Below are positions 33,069 to 42,348 of a stretch of 42,680 bases of DNA, piece after piece. Source of the stretch: Candidatus Nitrosopumilus sp. Its GTDB lineage: Archaea; Thermoproteota; Nitrososphaeria; Nitrososphaerales; Nitrosopumilaceae. Position 1 is the first letter of the stretch. Every line of letters starts with the position of its first letter. The notes below the pieces were generated by a model. The model was not told the origin of the DNA. It saw nothing but the letters and a program-made list of their open reading frames with translations, and ran no database searches. Location of the stretch: the NCBI GenBank assembly GCA_013043295.1, contig JABDOO010000016.1, positions 1 through 42,680 of the forward strand. The letters run 5' to 3'. Made by a program: the position numbers and the translations under genes.

Positions 33069-33288
33069 TTTAAAATATTTAATACTAATTTTATTTGGAG
33101 GTTTGTTTTTGGCGCTTGTTATCACATTTACAAACAATCCTTGTAATTTAGAATCTCTAATGATAAATAATGAAATTTCTTCATATGAGCAAACACTAGA
33201 CCCTGAACATTGTGAAAATATTCTTGAAAAAATTGATTTGTACAATGATCAGTGCAAATCACAACTTGAAATTTTAGATTGTGGTTAA
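33049..33288 (+). CDS. Small membrane-anchored exported Cys protein
   Basis: About 79 residues from a TTG at 33049, inside the 3' end of alba (20-nt overlap); an ATG at 33031 is an alternative. A single N-terminal helix (LILILFGGLFLALVITF) is followed by a short extracytoplasmic domain with four Cys (PCNLES, EHCENI, QCKSQL, DCG) that could form two disulfides. The nearby DsbA-like system could serve such a protein. Its stop shares TTAA with the convergent LysE gene. Family unknown. Confidence 0.6.
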   Translation: MIFQKTSLKYLILILFGGLFLALVITFTNNPCNLESLMINNEISSYEQTLDPEHCENILEKIDLYNDQCKSQLEILDCG

Positions 33289-33905
33289 GAAATAATATCT
33301 ACCAAAAACGTTATTCCAAAATAAATTAAGATTAAACTTAATCCTATCATCAAAGCTTTATAATTTCTATTTGATAGTATTTGTGTACTTTTTGAAGCAA
33401 GGAATGAAACTCCTCCCAACCAAACAAAATCCATCCATATGTGAAGAAGAAATACTACTATTATACCTGAAAATGCCCAAATCAGCATAGCATCAGAAAT
33501 TAATTTGAAACCTATGGTTAACCACCAAATTATGAAAAATGGGTTTAATGCGCTAAATATTATTCCAGAAATTAGTGCCCCTTGTTTTGGTTTTGTTGTA
33601 TGATTTTTTTTATTTTGCAGTACCGTTTTAATTTGTAATATTGCAAAAACAAATAGAGTAATTGCCCCCAAAATTGAAATTAGTATTCTAAATTCAGGAA
33701 AAGTTTCTAATGAAAATACTCCTATTCCTAGCAAAACAATTAATGGAAATTCTACAATTGCATGGCCAACTGCCATCTTGATTCCTGATTTTGCCCCATC
33801 TCGTAATCCATACGATACATTTGCAGCAAAAAGTGGTCCTGGTGCCATGACCCCTGATGCTGAAATTGCAATAACGACTACTGCAAACTCTAGAATCTGA
33901 ATCAT
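33285..33905 (-). CDS. LysE/RhtB-family exporter
   Basis: A 206-residue, six-helix transporter of the LysE superfamily, which export amino acids or related metabolites. The N-terminal family signature is GVMAPGPLFAANVSYGLRDG with GIKMAVGHAIVE after it; GALISGIIFSALNPFFIIWW is the mid-protein signature. The length is standard. The substrate cannot be told from sequence. The stop overlaps the convergent Cys-protein gene by 4 nt. Confidence 0.9.
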   Translation of the reverse strand: MIQILEFAVVVIAISASGVMAPGPLFAANVSYGLRDGAKSGIKMAVGHAIVEFPLIVLLGIGVFSLETFPEFRILISILGAITLFVFAILQIKTVLQNKKNHTTKPKQGALISGIIFSALNPFFIIWWLTIGFKLISDAMLIWAFSGIIVVFLLHIWMDFVWLGGVSFLASKSTQILSNRNYKALMIGLSLILIYFGITFLVDIIS

Positions 33906-33950
33906 TATCTTTTGAAACTAATTTAATCTGAAATAAATCTGATTGAAGTG

Positions 33951-34664
33951 CTATCTATACATAGAATCTTTTAGTGGTTTTGATCCTTCCTCTGTTTCCC
34001 TAATCATAATTTCTGCCTTTTCAGCCTCTTTTTCTAATGACGGAATATCGCATGCTGCACCTGGAATTAATTTTGACATTGCCATGCACAATTGTGCACT
34101 TGATTTAAAATCAGGCCCCTTTCCATCCGTATAAAAAATTATCACAATGACATCTTGGTCTGAAATTCTTCCTTCGTTTAGTAACATTCCTGGAATTCCT
34201 GGAATTGTTCCATGATCTAATACTTTGAGACCTGCATTTTTTATTGTATTTCTTGCTGATTCAGTACTTCCTATTCCTATCACTTCTTCATTACCGTCAG
34301 GTGATTTTATTGCGACACTACTTACAATTAATTTAATGCTGTGTTTTTTTGCCCATGACAACATTGTTTTTGCTGTAACTCTGTGTAATGGTTGGTCAAG
34401 AGTTAGATATGATAGAAAAACGCCTACTTTCAAATCTTCATTGACAAATATTCTTGTTGGAAAATTTGGTTTTCCATCTTTTACAACACTAATGGTAGGA
34501 AAACTTTCTGAATCTATTACCCCTCCTAATTCAAATTGAGATGTATGGATCATAGATTCAGTTGCAATTGTACTACTAAATCCTATTGATGGGAATCCAT
34601 CAATAAGATACCCGTTTTCTAAATTTATTTTTTTTAATTCTCTTATTTTGATTTTAGGACTCAA
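33951..34664 (-). CDS. PAC2-family proteasome assembly chaperone-like protein
   Basis: A 237-residue protein of the PAC2 family (archaeal PbaB-like), whose relatives assist 20S proteasome assembly. Signatures are IDGFPSIGFSSTIATESMIH, FELGGVIDSESFPTISVVK, a middle strand KLIVSSVAI, and GTIPGIPGMLLNEG. The start is TTG (MSPKIKIREL). The C terminus is a charged helix. No proteasome gene is adjacent, so the role is by family. It is 41 nt from the end of deoxyhypusine synthase, same strand. Confidence 0.85.
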   Translation of the reverse strand: MSPKIKIRELKKINLENGYLIDGFPSIGFSSTIATESMIHTSQFELGGVIDSESFPTISVVKDGKPNFPTRIFVNEDLKVGVFLSYLTLDQPLHRVTAKTMLSWAKKHSIKLIVSSVAIKSPDGNEEVIGIGSTESARNTIKNAGLKVLDHGTIPGIPGMLLNEGRISDQDVIVIIFYTDGKGPDFKSSAQLCMAMSKLIPGAACDIPSLEKEAEKAEIMIRETEEGSKPLKDSMYR

Positions 34665-34705
34665 TACATTTTTTAAATATTTATCAAATAATAGGTTTGT
34701 CTATT

Positions 34706-35647
34706 CTATCTTTCTAATTTTGAAATCAATGCCGCGTATATGAAGGGCAAAATTGTTGTTACCTCTGCATGCAATGTTGATTGTTTTGCAATTTGTGTTA
34801 CTTTGCCCCATGAAATTGCTTCTCTTACCAAAGCTCCGCTTAGACTACCATCAAATTCTTGGGCTGTTGTAATGTAGAATGCATAATCTAGTCCTTCCCT
34901 GTATTGATTCCACCATAATGTGTGATGTTTTGATATGCCTCCGCCAATCATGAATGCTCCTGATTTTTCTGCTTTGAAAATTAAACCTGAAAGCAAGTTT
35001 GCATCTCCTGCCATGTTTAATTTGAAATCACTATGTTTTTGAGTAAATAACCAAATCTGACTTCCAACAGCTCCATCCATTATGCCTGGCACAACTACAT
35101 CGATATCATTTTTGTACGCCCAATACAGAAATGAATCCTCACCCAGATGTTTGCCTATCATTTTACATATTTCTGATGTGCTCATCTCTTTGTTTCCATT
35201 CTGATATTCTTCTTCTAAGAACATCTGCATTTTTTCTTCAATTAGGGGACCGTAACTATCCATTGGTACTAGAACATTTCCCAATCTGTGAATATTTTGA
35301 TTTGCCAGCTCCATGTCATCCATAGTAAATGAACCTTCTTTGTAATGTGAAAAATGTTTTGCAATATCATGATCTAATGCTCCACATGTTGTTATTGCAA
35401 CATCAAACCATTTTTTCTTGATCATATCTTTGATAATTCCACGAAGTCCTGTGGATACCACTGCACCTACAAATGAAATAAACCGTAAACACTGTTTATC
35501 AGAAATCATTTCTGATAAAATCTCTAATCCGTCTGATAGATTTACTGACTCAAATCCTCCTGATTGCGATAGTTCTTTGAAAATATTCTCTAAAGATGTG
35601 TTTGAATCAATTTCAATATCTTTTACTGGACGACCTGCCTCTACCAT
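34706..35647 (-). CDS. dys: Deoxyhypusine synthase
   Basis: Transfers the aminobutyl group of spermidine to one Lys of aIF5A using NAD. Motifs are SFVGAVVSTGLRGIIKDMI, AITTCGALDHDIAKHF, and the active-site GGGISKHHTLWWNQYREG with the catalytic Lys. It ends AVVREAISWGKV-like (ALVREAISWGKV). I start at the ATG of MVEAGRPV (313 residues): the TATA box GTATAAAAT (minus strand complement) is about 26 bp upstream, and the earlier TTG would precede the predicted transcript start. It is divergent from ino1. Confidence 0.93.
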   Translation of the reverse strand: MVEAGRPVKDIEIDSNTSLENIFKELSQSGGFESVNLSDGLEILSEMISDKQCLRFISFVGAVVSTGLRGIIKDMIKKKWFDVAITTCGALDHDIAKHFSHYKEGSFTMDDMELANQNIHRLGNVLVPMDSYGPLIEEKMQMFLEEEYQNGNKEMSTSEICKMIGKHLGEDSFLYWAYKNDIDVVVPGIMDGAVGSQIWLFTQKHSDFKLNMAGDANLLSGLIFKAEKSGAFMIGGGISKHHTLWWNQYREGLDYAFYITTAQEFDGSLSGALVREAISWGKVTQIAKQSTLHAEVTTILPFIYAALISKLER

Positions 35648-35668
35648 GAATTGAGTTGTTGACGCCAA

Positions 35669-35677
35669 GTATAAAAT
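35669..35677 (-). promoter_or_regulatory. TATA element of dys
   Basis: The minus strand reads ATTTTATAC, centred about 26 bp before the ATG at 35647. It argues against the in-frame TTG at 35668. Confidence 0.5.
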
Positions 35678-35718
35678 TCTGCCTTCAGTGAATTAATCTC
35701 ATTGTATAAAGTAAGAAA

Positions 35719-35727
35719 ACTTTAAAC
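35719..35727 (+). promoter_or_regulatory. TATA element of the inositol-phosphate synthase gene
   Basis: ACTTTAAAC is centred about 29 bp before the ATG at 35752, giving a nearly leaderless transcript. Confidence 0.5.
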
Positions 35728-35751
35728 CCGTCTAAAAATACCAAACTTCGA

Positions 35752-36846
35752 ATGTCAGATAGAATTAAAGTAGGTTTAGTCGGTATTGGAAACTGTTTTT
35801 CTGGTCTAATTCAGGGAATTGAATATTATAGAAAAAACCCTTCTCAAGAAGTTACTGGAATTATTCATGATAAATTGGCAGGATATGGAATTCATGATAT
35901 TGATTTTGTTTGTGGATTTGATGTTGGTGAAAATAAAGTTGGCAAGCCTCTCCATGAGGCAATCTATGCATTCCCAAACATGGTTGATTGGATTGCCAAA
36001 GATGATTTGCCACACAATGATGCCAAAGTCTATGAAAGTCCGATATTAGATGGAGTGGGGGTTTGGGTTGAAAATAGAATCAAACCTATTGAAAATCCAA
36101 AATCTGTAGAAGAAATAACAGAAGAGGTAAAACAGGTTATCAAAGAGAAAGGTGTTGAAATTATTGTATCTTATTTGCCTGTAGGCTCTGATAAGGTAAC
36201 TGAATTTTGGGCTCAGATTTGTCTTGATACTAATACTGCATTTGTAAATTGTATACCTTCTTTTATTGCATCAGATGAAAAATGGGCAAAAAAGTTTGAA
36301 GAGAAAAATATTCCATGTATCGGTGATGATATCAAAGGTCAAGTTGGCGCAACAATTGTACATAGAACACTAGCCAAATTATGTAGTGATAGAGGAACCA
36401 AAATTGAAAAAACATACCAAATCAATGTGGGTGGAAATACTGATTTCTTAAACATGAAAGAGCAAGATAGATTATCTTCTAAGAGAATATCTAAAACTGA
36501 AAGTGTTCAAAGTCAACTTAAAGAAAGATTAGAAGATGATCAAATTTATGTTGGACCTTCTGATTTTATTCCATTCTTGGGTAATACTAAACTAATGTTT
36601 ATGAGAATTGAAGGACGCCAGTGGGCTAACATTCCTTACAATATGGAGGTACGTCTAGAAGTTGACGATAAGGCAAATTCTGCAGGAATTGTAATTGATG
36701 CAATTCGATTGGCAAGAATTGCTCTTGATAGGGGTGTAGGTGGACCAATAAAACCAGCTAGTGCATATTTAATGAAGCATCCTATAGAACAAACTTCTGA
36801 TGTTTTAGCAAAAGCTGCTTGTGAAAAGTTTGTTGCTGGTGACTAG
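35752..36846 (+). CDS. ino1: Inositol-1-phosphate synthase
   Basis: Converts glucose 6-phosphate to inositol 1-phosphate with NAD, the first step to archaeal phosphatidylinositol-type lipids or inositol solutes. The NAD motif is KVGLVGIGNCFSGLIQGIEYY. Family segments include FDVGENKVGKPLHEAIY, IVSYLPVGSDKVTEFWAQ, CIPSFIASDEKWAKKF, GDDIKGQVGATIVHRTLA and NVGGNTDFLNM. At 364 residues it is typical of the shorter prokaryotic form. Its stop directly abuts that of the nitrilase-family gene. Confidence 0.94.
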   Translation: MSDRIKVGLVGIGNCFSGLIQGIEYYRKNPSQEVTGIIHDKLAGYGIHDIDFVCGFDVGENKVGKPLHEAIYAFPNMVDWIAKDDLPHNDAKVYESPILDGVGVWVENRIKPIENPKSVEEITEEVKQVIKEKGVEIIVSYLPVGSDKVTEFWAQICLDTNTAFVNCIPSFIASDEKWAKKFEEKNIPCIGDDIKGQVGATIVHRTLAKLCSDRGTKIEKTYQINVGGNTDFLNMKEQDRLSSKRISKTESVQSQLKERLEDDQIYVGPSDFIPFLGNTKLMFMRIEGRQWANIPYNMEVRLEVDDKANSAGIVIDAIRLARIALDRGVGGPIKPASAYLMKHPIEQTSDVLAKAACEKFVAGD

Positions 36847-37584
36847 TCACTTAAAGTCATTTGAATCTGAAAATCTACTCTTCCGACTCTTTTGATATAT
36901 ATCTAAATTGAATTCCTTGCTTTTTCCACACTGTCCGTTTAATTTCATTACTTTGGTTGTGACAACTTTATTATTTTCAGACAAATCAATGATGAGGCTA
37001 TTGCCTCCATATCTATGATTTTCAACATTTGCAGCTAAAATTGGAACTCTATTTTCTAATGCTCTTACCTGTGTATACATTTGCCATGGCTCAATCCCTC
37101 TTCTGACTATTCTGCTTGGGGAAAATAACACTTGGGCCCCTTTTTTCACAAGTGTGTTTGCAACTTTGGGAAATACCATATCATAACAAATTATCACTCC
37201 AAATTTACAGGCTGTATTGAAAATTTTAGCCTCATTTCCTGGCTTTACATTTGTCCTTTCATAGCCAAAAGGGTGTATTTTCTCTTGACTGCCTATAAAA
37301 TCCCCTTTAGGCCCAATTATTGGAGAAATTATTGATGGTTTCTGCTTGGTGACTTTATAAAATGCTCCTGGAATTATTGTCATGGAAAATTCTTTTGCTA
37401 CTTTCTTAAACTCTGAGAATTCTAAATCAAAATCTTTGATCTCATTATTTTTTAGCCACTGTTCAGGTAGGCATACAATGTCTGTATCTGCTCTGCCTAA
37501 TTTTTTTAAAATTTTTGCTGCCTGAAGAATTCCTTTTTCATTACTACTTTGTGATGAAGTTTGAATTAACCCAAGCTTAACCAT
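36847..37584 (-). CDS. Carbon-nitrogen hydrolase (nitrilase superfamily)
   Basis: A 245-residue amidase/nitrilase-fold enzyme. The catalytic triad is visible: E41 in CLPEQW, K102 in SQEKIHPFG, and C133 in GVIICYDMVFP. YTQVRALENRVPILAANVEN is the later family block. It cleaves a C-N bond of an undetermined small amide (for example an omega-amide or N-carbamoyl compound). A TATA-like GTATAATTAC lies about 23 bp upstream of the ATG. Length slightly below the usual 260-280. Confidence 0.9.
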   Translation of the reverse strand: MVKLGLIQTSSQSSNEKGILQAAKILKKLGRADTDIVCLPEQWLKNNEIKDFDLEFSEFKKVAKEFSMTIIPGAFYKVTKQKPSIISPIIGPKGDFIGSQEKIHPFGYERTNVKPGNEAKIFNTACKFGVIICYDMVFPKVANTLVKKGAQVLFSPSRIVRRGIEPWQMYTQVRALENRVPILAANVENHRYGGNSLIIDLSENNKVVTTKVMKLNGQCGKSKEFNLDIYQKSRKSRFSDSNDFK

Positions 37585-37632
37585 AATTCTAGAATTATTT
37601 CTTAGTAATTATACTAGGCGTAATTTTGCGAT

Positions 37633-37641
37633 CATTTATAA
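37633..37641 (+). promoter_or_regulatory. Strong TATA-like element upstream of smc
   Basis: CATTTATAA lies about 130 bp before the smc start and would give a leader of about 100 nt, unlike the leaderless neighbours. A weaker CGATTATCC at about 37734-37742 sits 28 bp before the start and could drive a leaderless form. The 180-nt spacer holds no convincing ORF. Confidence 0.3.
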
Positions 37642-37765
37642 AAAAAATTATTTACACTAGAGCACCGCTACGAAAAATATCATAACACAACAAGAAAAAT
37701 TATGCAATTCTGTCAACTAAACTTGTTAACCATCGATTATCCTACCAATCGTCAAAACATTATCA

Positions 37766-40700
37766 TTGGTTCATGTAAAAAAAGTTGAGATCTTTGGTTT
37801 CAAATCATTTGGTTTTAAGAATACTACTGTACAGTTTGAACCTGGTCTAGTTTCTATATCTGGACCAAATGGATCTGGAAAGAGTAACATCTTAGATGCA
37901 ATTATTTTTGCAATGGGTGAAAACAAACCAAAAGTAATGCGAGTTGATAAACTCCGATCTTTAATTCATGATATTGAAGGAAATAGACGTGGTCCAAAAA
38001 TGGCACGATCTAGTGTTCACTTTGATAATTCAGATAGAAAAATCCCTGTTGATTCTGATCTTGTAGAAATTACAAGAGAGATGGATGGTTCTGGAGAAAA
38101 TACATACTATCTAAATAAAAAGAAAACAAACCGAAGTCACATTCTTGATTTACTTGATATGGCAAATGCTGGTCTTGGACAATTAAATGCTGTGCAACAA
38201 GGAACAGTAACCCGAATATCTGAATTTACTTCTGAGGAAAAAAGAAAAACAATTGAAGATTTGATAGGACTTTCATATTTTGATGAGAAAAAAACTGAAT
38301 CTGTAAAACAGCTAGATGAGGCTGATAGGAGATTAGAAATTGCTTTGGCAAAAATGGGTGAAATCAAAAAGAGAATTGATGAATTAGAGGAGGAGCGAAA
38401 TCAAAAATTAAGGCATGATATCTTAGAACGAGAACTAAATCGGTACAAAGCCATTGATGCAGCTAACAAAATGAAGGATATTTCAGGTAAAAAAGCCTCC
38501 AAAGAGACCACTTTACACACTTTAACCACGGAAGTGACCAAATTCGATGAAGAAAGAACACAATTGAGAATCGAAATTGAGTCATTAGAATCTGAAAAAT
38601 CAAAACTAATGGGAGAAGCAAATGCTTACAATCAAACAAAATCTGCATTGGATGCTGAAATATCTGCTGCAATGGAACAATATGAAATTGATAACAGTGC
38701 AATATCTGCATCTAAAAAGAGAATTGAAAGAATTGCTTTGAGAATTCCGGAACTGAAAATGGAATTGGAATCAATTGACAATGCAAGAACAGACATAGCA
38801 TCACAAATTGAAAAAATCAAAGATTCTATAAAAGAAACTGATGAAAAGAAAAATAACATTAGTAAAGAATTAGAGCTTGTAGATTCTCAAAGACAAAAAG
38901 TTTTATCAGAACAATCTGAAGCTGCTGCAAAAAAATCTGAAATTGATCAAAAAATTAGAACACTGAACACACAACTTAATGATGCCAAATTAAAACTATC
39001 CAAAGTACAACACGAAAAAGAACAGTCTGAAAAAGTTATTGAAAATAACTCCATAAAATTAATTGAACTAAACTCTGGTATTGAAGAACTAAGTAAATCA
39101 AAATTACAATTAGAATCTTTGATGAATAACAATACTGCAACTATTACTGAATTAAAATCAAGAATTAAAAAATATCAAACAAAAAAATCACGTATACTTA
39201 ATGATATGGATGAGTGGGCACAAATTATAGAAAAATCAGATCAACAAGCAACTCGTTATGAATCAAAAATTAAAACTGTTAAAGGTTTCATGCATGAAGA
39301 TTACACTGTTGCAAAACTAAAAGAAGATGCAGAAAGTCTTGGCATTGAAGGTTTGGTTTACGAAATGATTTCTTGGGATAAAGAATATGAGCGCTCTGTT
39401 TTAGCCGTTAGCTCTGATTGGATCAAAGCAATTGTTGTTAAAGACTTTGCAACTCTACTTGGTATTGCTGAAGTTGCAAGAAACAAAAAACTTCCAAAAC
39501 TAAAAATTATTCCACTTGATGCAATCCCAAAATTCAAACTTAACCTACCAAAAAAACCCGGAGTTTTAGGGGTTTTGTCAGATCATGTAAAGTGTAATCC
39601 TGCCTATTCTGCTCTCAAAACCTTCCTATTTGGCAATATTGTGCTTACTGATACTAGGGAATCTGCTTACAGCGTTTCTCAATCAGGTTACAAAGCAGTA
39701 ACTATGGGTGGTGAATTCTTTGAGCCTAAAGGCAGTAGTGTTGTAATTGATAACAATTCAAAAATATCAAAACTCACAAAATTGATTTCTTTGAGCAGTG
39801 ACATTGAAGGTCTGTTTCAATCCATCAGTTTGGTCAAAAAAGTTATGTTAAACAAAAAACAAGAAATTAAAAAATTAGATAATTCAATCCAATCAAATTC
39901 TGATAGGCTTTCCCTGTCTGAAAAATCTTTGTCATCAGCTACTGAAAATTATTCCAACCTGATATCTAGAATTTCATCGGCACAAAACATGAGAGAACAA
40001 CTAACAAAGAGAATTTCAGACTTGACATCTAGAAATAATATTATTGAATCTGAAGTAAGTACAAATGAATCTCATATTGAATCACTCATTGATAGAATTT
40101 CTATTGTTGAACAAAACTATGCAAGTGGTGAGGAATCTAGAATTGCAAGTGAATTACAGAGAATTAATGTCAAAAAAACCGAAGTTGAAAAATTACACAC
40201 TGTCATAATGAATGAGTATCGTGACAAATCATCTCAACTTACAACTATGGAAACTCAAGATAATAGGGAAAAATCACAATCAAATCGTCTTCATGATGAA
40301 GAGAATTCTTTAAAGTCTGAACAAGAAGAATTAGAAACTAAGATAAAAGAATTAGAAATACAAAAAGAATCTAAGAATGAAATTCTGGTTAAATTAAGAG
40401 AAAAAGAACAAGAATTAATTTCTACTTCTGGCTCTTCTATTGGACAATTAAAAGAGTATGATGATAAATTAAAAGTTCTAACCGAAAAAGACAAGGAACT
40501 TACAAAGCAAATCAATACCATTGAACGACAATCTGATTCTCTGAATCGTGATTTACATGATTTAATTGAGAAAGAAACTAAATTGCAACAATTACTTTCT
40601 GCATTTGGATTCGATAAGGATATGGAAACTTTTGATGTTGAATCTATTGTTCAAGGATTGACTGCTGAATTAACATCACTAAACGCATTAAATGCCAAAG

Positions 40701-41290
40701 CTCCTGAAACCTATCTTGAAGTATCTTATGGGTATCGTTCAATGTCTACTAGAAAGAATTCCCTTGAGGAAGAAAGAAACTCTATTGTAAAATTCATTGA
40801 AGATATTGAGAAAGATAAACGTCAAACTTTCTTAGATGCATTTGATAAAGTCGATAAAGAAATCAGATTGATCTTCAATAAAATGACTGATGGCAACGCT
40901 TGGTTAGAATTACAAAACGAGGATGATATCTTTAATTCTGGAATTTCTTATCTAATCCAATTCCCAAATAAACCAAAAAGAGAATCAACATCAATCAGTG
41001 GTGGTGAAAAAACATTAGCAGCTATCGTATTTGTTCTTGCTTTACAAAAGCTAAAGCCATCTCCATTTTACTTGTTTGATGAAGTTGATGCACACCTTGA
41101 CGCTCCAAACTCTGAAAGATTGGCAAAAATTTTAGAAGAAAGATCCAAAGAAAGTCAATTCATTATGGTTTCATTGAAAGATTCCGTAATTCAAAAAGCC
41201 AAACTAATCTATGGTGTATTTCCAAAGAATGGAGTTTCAAATGTTGTTACATACAAAGACAAACGTATGCCATCTGTAAAAACATCCTAA
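37766..41290 (+). CDS. smc: Chromosome segregation protein SMC
   Basis: A 1174-residue structural-maintenance-of-chromosomes ATPase. The N-terminal head has Walker A GPNGSGKSN (about residues 33-41) and FKSFGFKNTTVQFEPG. Long coiled coils (about 170-500 and 670-1000) flank a hinge (about 515-665; EGLVYEMISWDKEYERSVLA, GYKAVTMGGEFFEPKGS). The C-terminal head has the signature SISGGEKTLAAIVFVLALQ, Walker B FYLFDEVDAHLDAPN and a His switch region. The TTG start begins MVHVKKVEIFGFKSF. No scpA/scpB follows; the next gene is convergent and shares a CTAA stop. Confidence 0.97.
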   Translation: MVHVKKVEIFGFKSFGFKNTTVQFEPGLVSISGPNGSGKSNILDAIIFAMGENKPKVMRVDKLRSLIHDIEGNRRGPKMARSSVHFDNSDRKIPVDSDLVEITREMDGSGENTYYLNKKKTNRSHILDLLDMANAGLGQLNAVQQGTVTRISEFTSEEKRKTIEDLIGLSYFDEKKTESVKQLDEADRRLEIALAKMGEIKKRIDELEEERNQKLRHDILERELNRYKAIDAANKMKDISGKKASKETTLHTLTTEVTKFDEERTQLRIEIESLESEKSKLMGEANAYNQTKSALDAEISAAMEQYEIDNSAISASKKRIERIALRIPELKMELESIDNARTDIASQIEKIKDSIKETDEKKNNISKELELVDSQRQKVLSEQSEAAAKKSEIDQKIRTLNTQLNDAKLKLSKVQHEKEQSEKVIENNSIKLIELNSGIEELSKSKLQLESLMNNNTATITELKSRIKKYQTKKSRILNDMDEWAQIIEKSDQQATRYESKIKTVKGFMHEDYTVAKLKEDAESLGIEGLVYEMISWDKEYERSVLAVSSDWIKAIVVKDFATLLGIAEVARNKKLPKLKIIPLDAIPKFKLNLPKKPGVLGVLSDHVKCNPAYSALKTFLFGNIVLTDTRESAYSVSQSGYKAVTMGGEFFEPKGSSVVIDNNSKISKLTKLISLSSDIEGLFQSISLVKKVMLNKKQEIKKLDNSIQSNSDRLSLSEKSLSSATENYSNLISRISSAQNMREQLTKRISDLTSRNNIIESEVSTNESHIESLIDRISIVEQNYASGEESRIASELQRINVKKTEVEKLHTVIMNEYRDKSSQLTTMETQDNREKSQSNRLHDEENSLKSEQEELETKIKELEIQKESKNEILVKLREKEQELISTSGSSIGQLKEYDDKLKVLTEKDKELTKQINTIERQSDSLNRDLHDLIEKETKLQQLLSAFGFDKDMETFDVESIVQGLTAELTSLNALNAKAPETYLEVSYGYRSMSTRKNSLEEERNSIVKFIEDIEKDKRQTFLDAFDKVDKEIRLIFNKMTDGNAWLELQNEDDIFNSGISYLIQFPNKPKRESTSISGGEKTLAAIVFVLALQKLKPSPFYLFDEVDAHLDAPNSERLAKILEERSKESQFIMVSLKDSVIQKAKLIYGVFPKNGVSNVVTYKDKRMPSVKTS

Positions 41291-42255
41291 TCTAGTTTTA
41301 CAAAACATGCTGAATAATGTTCTTCGTTTATTTTTTCTAGTTGTGGCTCACTGATACATTTCTCAATTGCGTAGGGGCACCTTGCTCTAAATCTGCATCC
41401 TTGATAGACATCGATATCTATAGGTTCGTTAATTCGAATCTTCCTTTCTCTGTGTAGGTTTTCAGGATCTGGCTCTGAAATTGCATCTATAAGTGCCTGT
41501 GTGTATGGATGTTTTGGGGAATCCAACACTTGGTCAATAGGCCCAATCTCTACAATTTTACCCATATACAAAATACCAATTCGTTGTCCGAAATATCTTG
41601 CAGTGGCCAAGTCATGAGTGATGTAGATAAACGAAATATCGTATTTTTCCTGTAAATCGTGCATTAATTCTAACATTTCTGCTCTAATTGATACATCCAG
41701 CATTGATACTGGTTCATCTGCTATAATCACTTTGGGTTTTAATGCTAATGCTCTAGCTAACACTGCTCTTTGTCTTTGCCCTCCTGATAACATGTGTGGG
41801 TATCTTTTTGCAATATCTCCTGCCGGCTCTAGTTTTACTTCTTGCAAAACTTCAGTTACTCTCCTCTTTCGTTCTTCTTTATTTCCAATGTTGTGAATCT
41901 CTAATGGTTCAGAGACAATATCTCCGATTTTCATTCTTGGGTTGATGGAATCGTATGGGTCTTGATGAATCATTTGACAATTCATTCTGATTTTTGCTAA
42001 ATTCTCTTTCTTGCAATCTATTTCATTCCCTTCAAAGTAAATTTTTCCAGAATCTGATTCTATAGATTTAAGAATCAATTTTGCAATTGTTGATTTGCCT
42101 GAACCTGATTCGCCTGCTAATACAAACACCTCTCCTTTTTTAATTGAAAATGAAACATCATCTGTTGCTCTGACAGTAGATGATTTTTTTCCAAACATTC
42201 CTTTTTTAGTAAAATATTTTTTCAAATGTTCAACTTTTAGAATCTCATCCAACAA
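41287..42255 (-). CDS. Oligopeptide ABC transporter ATPase (OppF/DppF-like)
   Basis: A 322-residue ATP-binding subunit. Walker A is GESGSGKST, the Q-loop is MIHQDPYDSINPRM, the signature is LSGGQRQRAVLARALAL, Walker B is VIIADEPVSMLD and the switch His is in ITHDLATARYF. The C-terminal oligopeptide domain shows HPYTQALIDAISEPDPE and a Cys-containing GCRFRARCPYAIEKC, as in OppF/DppF. The TTG start directly follows an in-frame TAG. No permease is adjacent in this window; the large solute-binding protein at 7520-9976 may belong to the same class of system. Confidence 0.94.
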   Translation of the reverse strand: MLDEILKVEHLKKYFTKKGMFGKKSSTVRATDDVSFSIKKGEVFVLAGESGSGKSTIAKLILKSIESDSGKIYFEGNEIDCKKENLAKIRMNCQMIHQDPYDSINPRMKIGDIVSEPLEIHNIGNKEERKRRVTEVLQEVKLEPAGDIAKRYPHMLSGGQRQRAVLARALALKPKVIIADEPVSMLDVSIRAEMLELMHDLQEKYDISFIYITHDLATARYFGQRIGILYMGKIVEIGPIDQVLDSPKHPYTQALIDAISEPDPENLHRERKIRINEPIDIDVYQGCRFRARCPYAIEKCISEPQLEKINEEHYSACFVKLD

Positions 42256-42316
42256 CTATCGTATCACTAAGAGGTATATCAAGAAATATGATTTACGCAT
42301 AAAATATTGGGATAAA

Positions 42317-42326
42317 GCATTTATGT
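42317..42326 (+). promoter_or_regulatory. TATA element of the EgtD-like gene
   Basis: AGCATTTATG is centred about 27 bp before the TTG at 42349, consistent with a leaderless start. Confidence 0.4.
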
Positions 42327-42348
42327 CAAATAACAACCGAACTAATAC

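Noticed and set aside
37688..37787. 28-codon ORF starting MQFCQ upstream of smc
   Set aside because: It runs into the smc start in another frame, with no family features or conservation evidence.
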